Shown piece after piece: positions 60,323 through 64,000 of a DNA stretch of 64,000 bases (its first letter is position 1; the number at the start of each line of letters is the position of its first letter). The translations under genes were made by a program, and so were the position numbers. This DNA is from an uncultured Neglectibacter sp. (GTDB taxonomy: Bacteria; Bacillota; Clostridia; Oscillospirales; Acutalibacteraceae): NCBI GenBank assembly GCA_947647615.1, contig CANSKS010000004.1, forward strand, positions 30,442 to 94,441. Reading direction: 5' to 3'. The notes under the pieces were generated by a model. The model did not search any database, was not told the DNA's origin, and saw nothing but the letters and a program-made list of their open reading frames with translations.

Positions 60323-61047
60323 TCTCTGAATTTTTTTATGCTCTGCGCTTTTGGAGCAAGCTTTTCCTGCAAAAATTGCTTTCCCGGCTGCCGGCTGAGC
60401 CCTGCCACTATATCAATGGCCCGGAAACCCTGCCGCCCCCATTGACAAAAGAAGAAGAAGCCCAAGTCATGGAAAACATCCGCCAAGGGCTTCCCGGCGC
60501 CCGGGAACCCCTGATTACTCACAACTTACGGTTGGTAGTATATATTGCAAAAAAATTTGAAAGCCCCGGCGCCAACGTGGAAGATTTGATCTCCATTGGA
60601 ACCATTGGGCTCATCAAGGCGGTAAACACCTTCAGCATTGAACGGAACATCAAGCTGGCTACCTATGCTTCCCGGTGCATTGAAAATGAAATTTTGATGT
60701 ACCTGCGCAAAAGCTCTCAGTTGAGAAATGAGGTCTCTATTGACGACCCCTTAAACGTAGACTGGGATGGGAACGAATTGCTGCTTTCCGACCTGCTGGG
60801 CAGCGATCCGGACGCGGTAAACCAAAATATTGAACAGGAAGCCGAAAAAGACATGCTGCTCACTGCCGTGAGGAAGCTTTCCCCCAGGGAGAAGAAAATT
60901 ATGACTTTGCGCTTTGGGTTAGAATCGACCAAAGAACACACGCAAAAAGAAGTGGCAGACGAGCTGGGAATTTCTCAATCTTACATATCCCGGCTGGAAA
61001 AGCGCATTATTCACCGGTTAAAAAAGGATTTGGAAAAAGCGGGCTAA
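60319..61047 (+). CDS. sigE: RNA polymerase sporulation sigma factor SigE
   Basis: Sigma-70 regions 2-4 ([33 protein letters not shown]...; [15 protein letters not shown]); overlaps spoIIGA. Confidence 0.96.
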   Translation: MISEFFYALRFWSKLFLQKLLSRLPAEPCHYINGPETLPPPLTKEEEAQVMENIRQGLPGAREPLITHNLRLVVYIAKKFESPGANVEDLISIGTIGLIKAVNTFSIERNIKLATYASRCIENEILMYLRKSSQLRNEVSIDDPLNVDWDGNELLLSDLLGSDPDAVNQNIEQEAEKDMLLTAVRKLSPREKKIMTLRFGLESTKEHTQKEVADELGISQSYISRLEKRIIHRLKKDLEKAG

Positions 61048-61078
61048 CAACAGAGCAATCATAAGCATCCGCTGCCCA

Positions 61079-61128
61079 AAAATAGCGCGGCGGCACAGTT
61101 TAGAAAAACTGCGCCGCCGCGCTATTTT
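61079..61128. terminator. Bidirectional terminator with long GC-rich stem
   Basis: AAAAATAGCGCGGCGGCACAGTTT-AGAA-AAACTGCGCCGCCGCGCTATTTT. Confidence 0.85.
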
Positions 61129-61138
61129 AACTTTTCCT

Positions 61139-62104
61139 TTATTTTTTATCGTAATTTCCATATTGCCGCCAAAGGTCTATCATCATCTCGTAGCGCTCCA
61201 AAGGAAGGCCCGTGTAAGCGCAGTTAGAAGTGGAGAAAATGTAGCCGCGGCCGGTAGCCATACCTTCCCGCAGGGAGCGCATGACATCCTCCCGGCATTC
61301 CTCATCGGTGCCCGTTTGCAGCAGGCCGCAGTTTACGTTACCGATCAAACAAATGTCTTCTCCCACGATCTTCCTTACCTCGGGGATAGAGACTCCGCCC
61401 TGGGGATCCAAAGAATGAATGGCGTCGGGTTTGCAATCGGCCATAGCCTTGACAATAGGCATGATGTTTCCATCGGTATGCTTAATGGTATAGTAGCCCA
61501 TCTTCCGGTATTCATCAATAGACCTTTTCAAGTAGGGTACAATGAGCTCGTCAAAGAGATCTTCCGGGAAAAAAGGGTTCACATTAAAACAATAATCGGA
61601 GCATAGGGTAAAGCCGTCTAACAAATGCCCCTTGGCGTCCAGCTTTTGCGCAAAGTCCACCGCGAACTCCAGCCTTTGTTCCGACTCTTCCTTCAGCTTT
61701 TCTGGCTCCTCATACATCATAGCGGAGAACTCCATCATGTTGTCTCCGTTGGGCATGGCGTGGGTCACGTCGCCATGCATCATAATGTAATACTCGTCTC
61801 CCGTCCTTTCCCGAATTTCTTCCAAAAGCCACTGGGTGCTTTCCAAGTCACCGGGATTGGGATGAATAAAAATAGCACTGTGATCGTAACGCTGAGCCGT
61901 CTGTATATAAATATCGGCCATATCTTTCATTTGCAGGCTTTTTTCCTTCTGGCTCATCTGGTTCCACTGGGAATAGGCACGGTGAGAAGGATGCACCTTT
62001 CCAAAGGCCTCCATGGTAAGAAAGAAAACCAGTTCGAAAGTGGGTACCTGCCCCCCGATGTTCTCACATTTCAGCGTTTTGATAAATCGTTCCCGCTTTG
62101 TCAT
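61139..62104 (-). CDS. URO-D family protein
   Basis: MTKRERFIKTLKCE; YTIKHTDGNIMPIV; SLDPQGGVSIPEVRKIVGEDICLIGNVNCGLLQTGT. Confidence 0.88.
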   Translation of the reverse strand: MTKRERFIKTLKCENIGGQVPTFELVFFLTMEAFGKVHPSHRAYSQWNQMSQKEKSLQMKDMADIYIQTAQRYDHSAIFIHPNPGDLESTQWLLEEIRERTGDEYYIMMHGDVTHAMPNGDNMMEFSAMMYEEPEKLKEESEQRLEFAVDFAQKLDAKGHLLDGFTLCSDYCFNVNPFFPEDLFDELIVPYLKRSIDEYRKMGYYTIKHTDGNIMPIVKAMADCKPDAIHSLDPQGGVSIPEVRKIVGEDICLIGNVNCGLLQTGTDEECREDVMRSLREGMATGRGYIFSTSNCAYTGLPLERYEMMIDLWRQYGNYDKK

Positions 62105-62254
62105 GGCGTAACGCTCCTTTAACAGCTATATTTTCTTTTCCTGGTATTTTCCTTTTCCTCCCTCGCGCCCTTTTCTATCTGTGGTTTTTGGGGAAGAAAA
62201 TACGGCAACGGCGGGAGCCCATACAGACCCCCGCCGGTTGCGCAAAAAACTTTT

Positions 62255-63262
62255 TTATTTGACAGCCTCATAAACCGCCACAGCGCAGGCCACAGTAGCG
62301 CCTACCATGGGGTTGTTGCCCATGCCCATAAGACCCATCATTTCCACATGGGCAGGCACGGAAGAAGAACCGGCAAACTGGGCGTCGCCATGCATACGGC
62401 CCATGGAATCGGTAAGGCCGTAGGAAGCGGGGCCGGCAGCCATGTTATCGGGATGCAAGGTACGGCCGGTGCCGCCGCCGGAAGCCACGGAGAAATACTT
62501 CTTGCCGTTTTCGCCGGCCCATTTCTTATAGGTGCCGGCCACCAGATGCTGGAAGCGGGTGGGGTTCGTGGAGTTACCGGTAATGGAAACATCTACGCCC
62601 TCGGCCTTCATAATGGCCACGCCTTCCAAAACATCATTGGCGCCATAGCACTTTACCGCAGCACGTTCGCCGTCGGAGAAAGGCTTGGTTTCCAAAACCT
62701 TCAATTCTCCGGTATAAAAATCGAAATCTGTTTTTACATAAGTAAAGCCGTTGATACGGGAAATGATATAAGCAGCGTCTTTTCCCAAACCATTCAAAAT
62801 AATACGCAGGGGCTCTTTCCGGGCACGGTTGGCTGTTTTGGCAATGCCAATAGCGCCTTCGGCCGCAGCGAAAGATTCATGACCCGCCAAAAAGGCAAAG
62901 CACTTGGTTTCGTCGCGAAGCAGCATAGCGCCCAAATTGCCGTGGCCCAAGCCCACGTTCCGCTGCTCGGCCACAGAACCGGGCACACAGAAGGCCTCCA
63001 GGCCAATACCAATAGCCTCGGCGGCCTCGGCGGCGGTTTTCACACCCTTCTTAATTGCCACCGCGCAGCCCAGGGTGTAAGCCCAGCCAGCATTTTCAAA
63101 TGCGATGGGCTGAACGCCCTTCACGATTTCATAAGGATCAAAGCCCTTGCTGGTACAAAGCTCTTTGGCCTCTTCGAGACTGGCAATGCCATATTCGGCA
63201 AGACATTTCTCAATTTTGGGCATTCTTCTTTCTTTGCCTTCAAACATGACGTCGTTAGCCAT
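62255..63262 (-). CDS. GGGtGRT-family protein
   Basis: Signature SVASGGGTGRTLHPDNMAAGPASYG; adjacent to NifU-like scaffold. Confidence 0.9.
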   Translation of the reverse strand: MANDVMFEGKERRMPKIEKCLAEYGIASLEEAKELCTSKGFDPYEIVKGVQPIAFENAGWAYTLGCAVAIKKGVKTAAEAAEAIGIGLEAFCVPGSVAEQRNVGLGHGNLGAMLLRDETKCFAFLAGHESFAAAEGAIGIAKTANRARKEPLRIILNGLGKDAAYIISRINGFTYVKTDFDFYTGELKVLETKPFSDGERAAVKCYGANDVLEGVAIMKAEGVDVSITGNSTNPTRFQHLVAGTYKKWAGENGKKYFSVASGGGTGRTLHPDNMAAGPASYGLTDSMGRMHGDAQFAGSSSVPAHVEMMGLMGMGNNPMVGATVACAVAVYEAVK

Positions 63263-63292
63263 TGTGTTATCCTCCTTATTTTGGTCTTTCTC

Positions 63293-63985
63293 TTATTCTT
63301 CTCTGGGATCAATGTACTTGGCGGCGCCATCGAAGCGTCCGTACTGACCGATATTGTTCTGATAAGCCTCGTTGGGGGATACGCCATGGCGAATGTCTTC
63401 CAGCATTTTGCCCAGCTTTACGAACTGGTAGCCGATGACCTCGCCCTCTTCATCCAAAGCCATTTTAATAACATAACCTTCTGCCATCTCCATGTAGCGA
63501 ACACCTTTGGCCCCGGTAGAGAACATGGTGCCCACCTGAGAACGCAGGCCCTTGCCCAAATCTTCCAGGCCGGCGCCAATGGGCAGGCCATCCTCGGAAA
63601 AAGCAGTTTGGCTGCGTCCATAAGCCAGCTGCTTGAAAATCTCTCTCATAGCCACGTTGATAGCGTCGCATACCAGGTCGGTATTCAAGCATTCCAGCAA
63701 AGTTTTGCCGGGCAGAATTTCGGCAGCCATAGCGGCGGAATGGGTCATACCTGAACAGCCCAAAGTTTCCACCAAAGCCTCCTGCACAATACCTTCCTTC
63801 ACATTCAGCGTAAGCTTACAGGCACCCTGCTGGGGAGCACACCAGCCAATACCATGAGACAGGCCGGAAATGTCCTTAATCTCATAGGACTTTACCCATC
63901 TGCCCTCTTCGGGGATGGGAGCAGGACCATGGTGAGGCCCTTTTTTCACCGTACACATATTTTCCACTTCATGGGAATAGTTCAT
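63293..63985 (-). CDS. NifU-like iron-sulfur cluster assembly scaffold protein
   Basis: Conserved Cys positions (GWCAPQQGACKLTL, VETLGCSGMTHSAAMAAEILPGKTLLECLNTDLVCDAINVAMREIFKQL). Confidence 0.88.
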   Translation of the reverse strand: MNYSHEVENMCTVKKGPHHGPAPIPEEGRWVKSYEIKDISGLSHGIGWCAPQQGACKLTLNVKEGIVQEALVETLGCSGMTHSAAMAAEILPGKTLLECLNTDLVCDAINVAMREIFKQLAYGRSQTAFSEDGLPIGAGLEDLGKGLRSQVGTMFSTGAKGVRYMEMAEGYVIKMALDEEGEVIGYQFVKLGKMLEDIRHGVSPNEAYQNNIGQYGRFDGAAKYIDPREE

Positions 63986-64000
63986 ATTGGTACTCCTTTC

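Noticed and set aside
62348-63754. 468-aa plus-strand ORF antisense to the GGGtGRT and NifU-like genes
   Set aside because: Low-information translation mirroring two well-recognised genes on the opposite strand; no domain motifs or SD; codon-bias shadow ORF.
1-64000. CRISPR arrays, IS elements, prophage or integrase genes
   Set aside because: No regularly spaced repeats, transposases, integrases or phage structural genes were seen in the translations.

Overview
64-kb window of a low-to-mid GC, spore-forming Firmicutes (Clostridia/Oscillospiraceae-like) chromosome; spoIIGA-sigE near the right end supports a spore former. I annotate about 53 protein genes and found no rRNA, tRNA or CRISPR. Recognisable genes include asnA, nrdR, mtaB, mutY, rpsT, spoIIGA, sigE and lactate dehydrogenase. 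Main accessory content: (1) an apparent ~9-kb operon (11777-20926, minus) with an Lpl-type sugar ABC importer, three uroporphyrinogen-decarboxylase-family (URO-D/MtaA-like) proteins and a GH31 glycosidase, divergent from a YesMN-type two-component system; (2) a corrinoid module (RamA-like activator, DUF1638, PocR-like/AraC regulator, MtbC-like corrinoid protein) at 35403-39937 with no methyltransferase gene beside it. Together these suggest a corrinoid-dependent demethylation or methyl-transfer pathway acting on glycosides, which is my best candidate for an undescribed system. Other notable items: a probable terminator-type metal riboswitch in front of a Na+-decarboxylase beta-subunit gene; two genes each interrupted by one in-frame TGA; a compositionally foreign ABC-2 transporter cassette; an EndoQ-like/UvrD helicase fusion; a tandem APH/protein-kinase-like fusion; a hemerythrin-REC fusion with a palindromic operator candidate; and a candidate structured ncRNA at about 56.3-56.5 kb. 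All calls come from reading motifs and sequence; no searches or folding programs were run.
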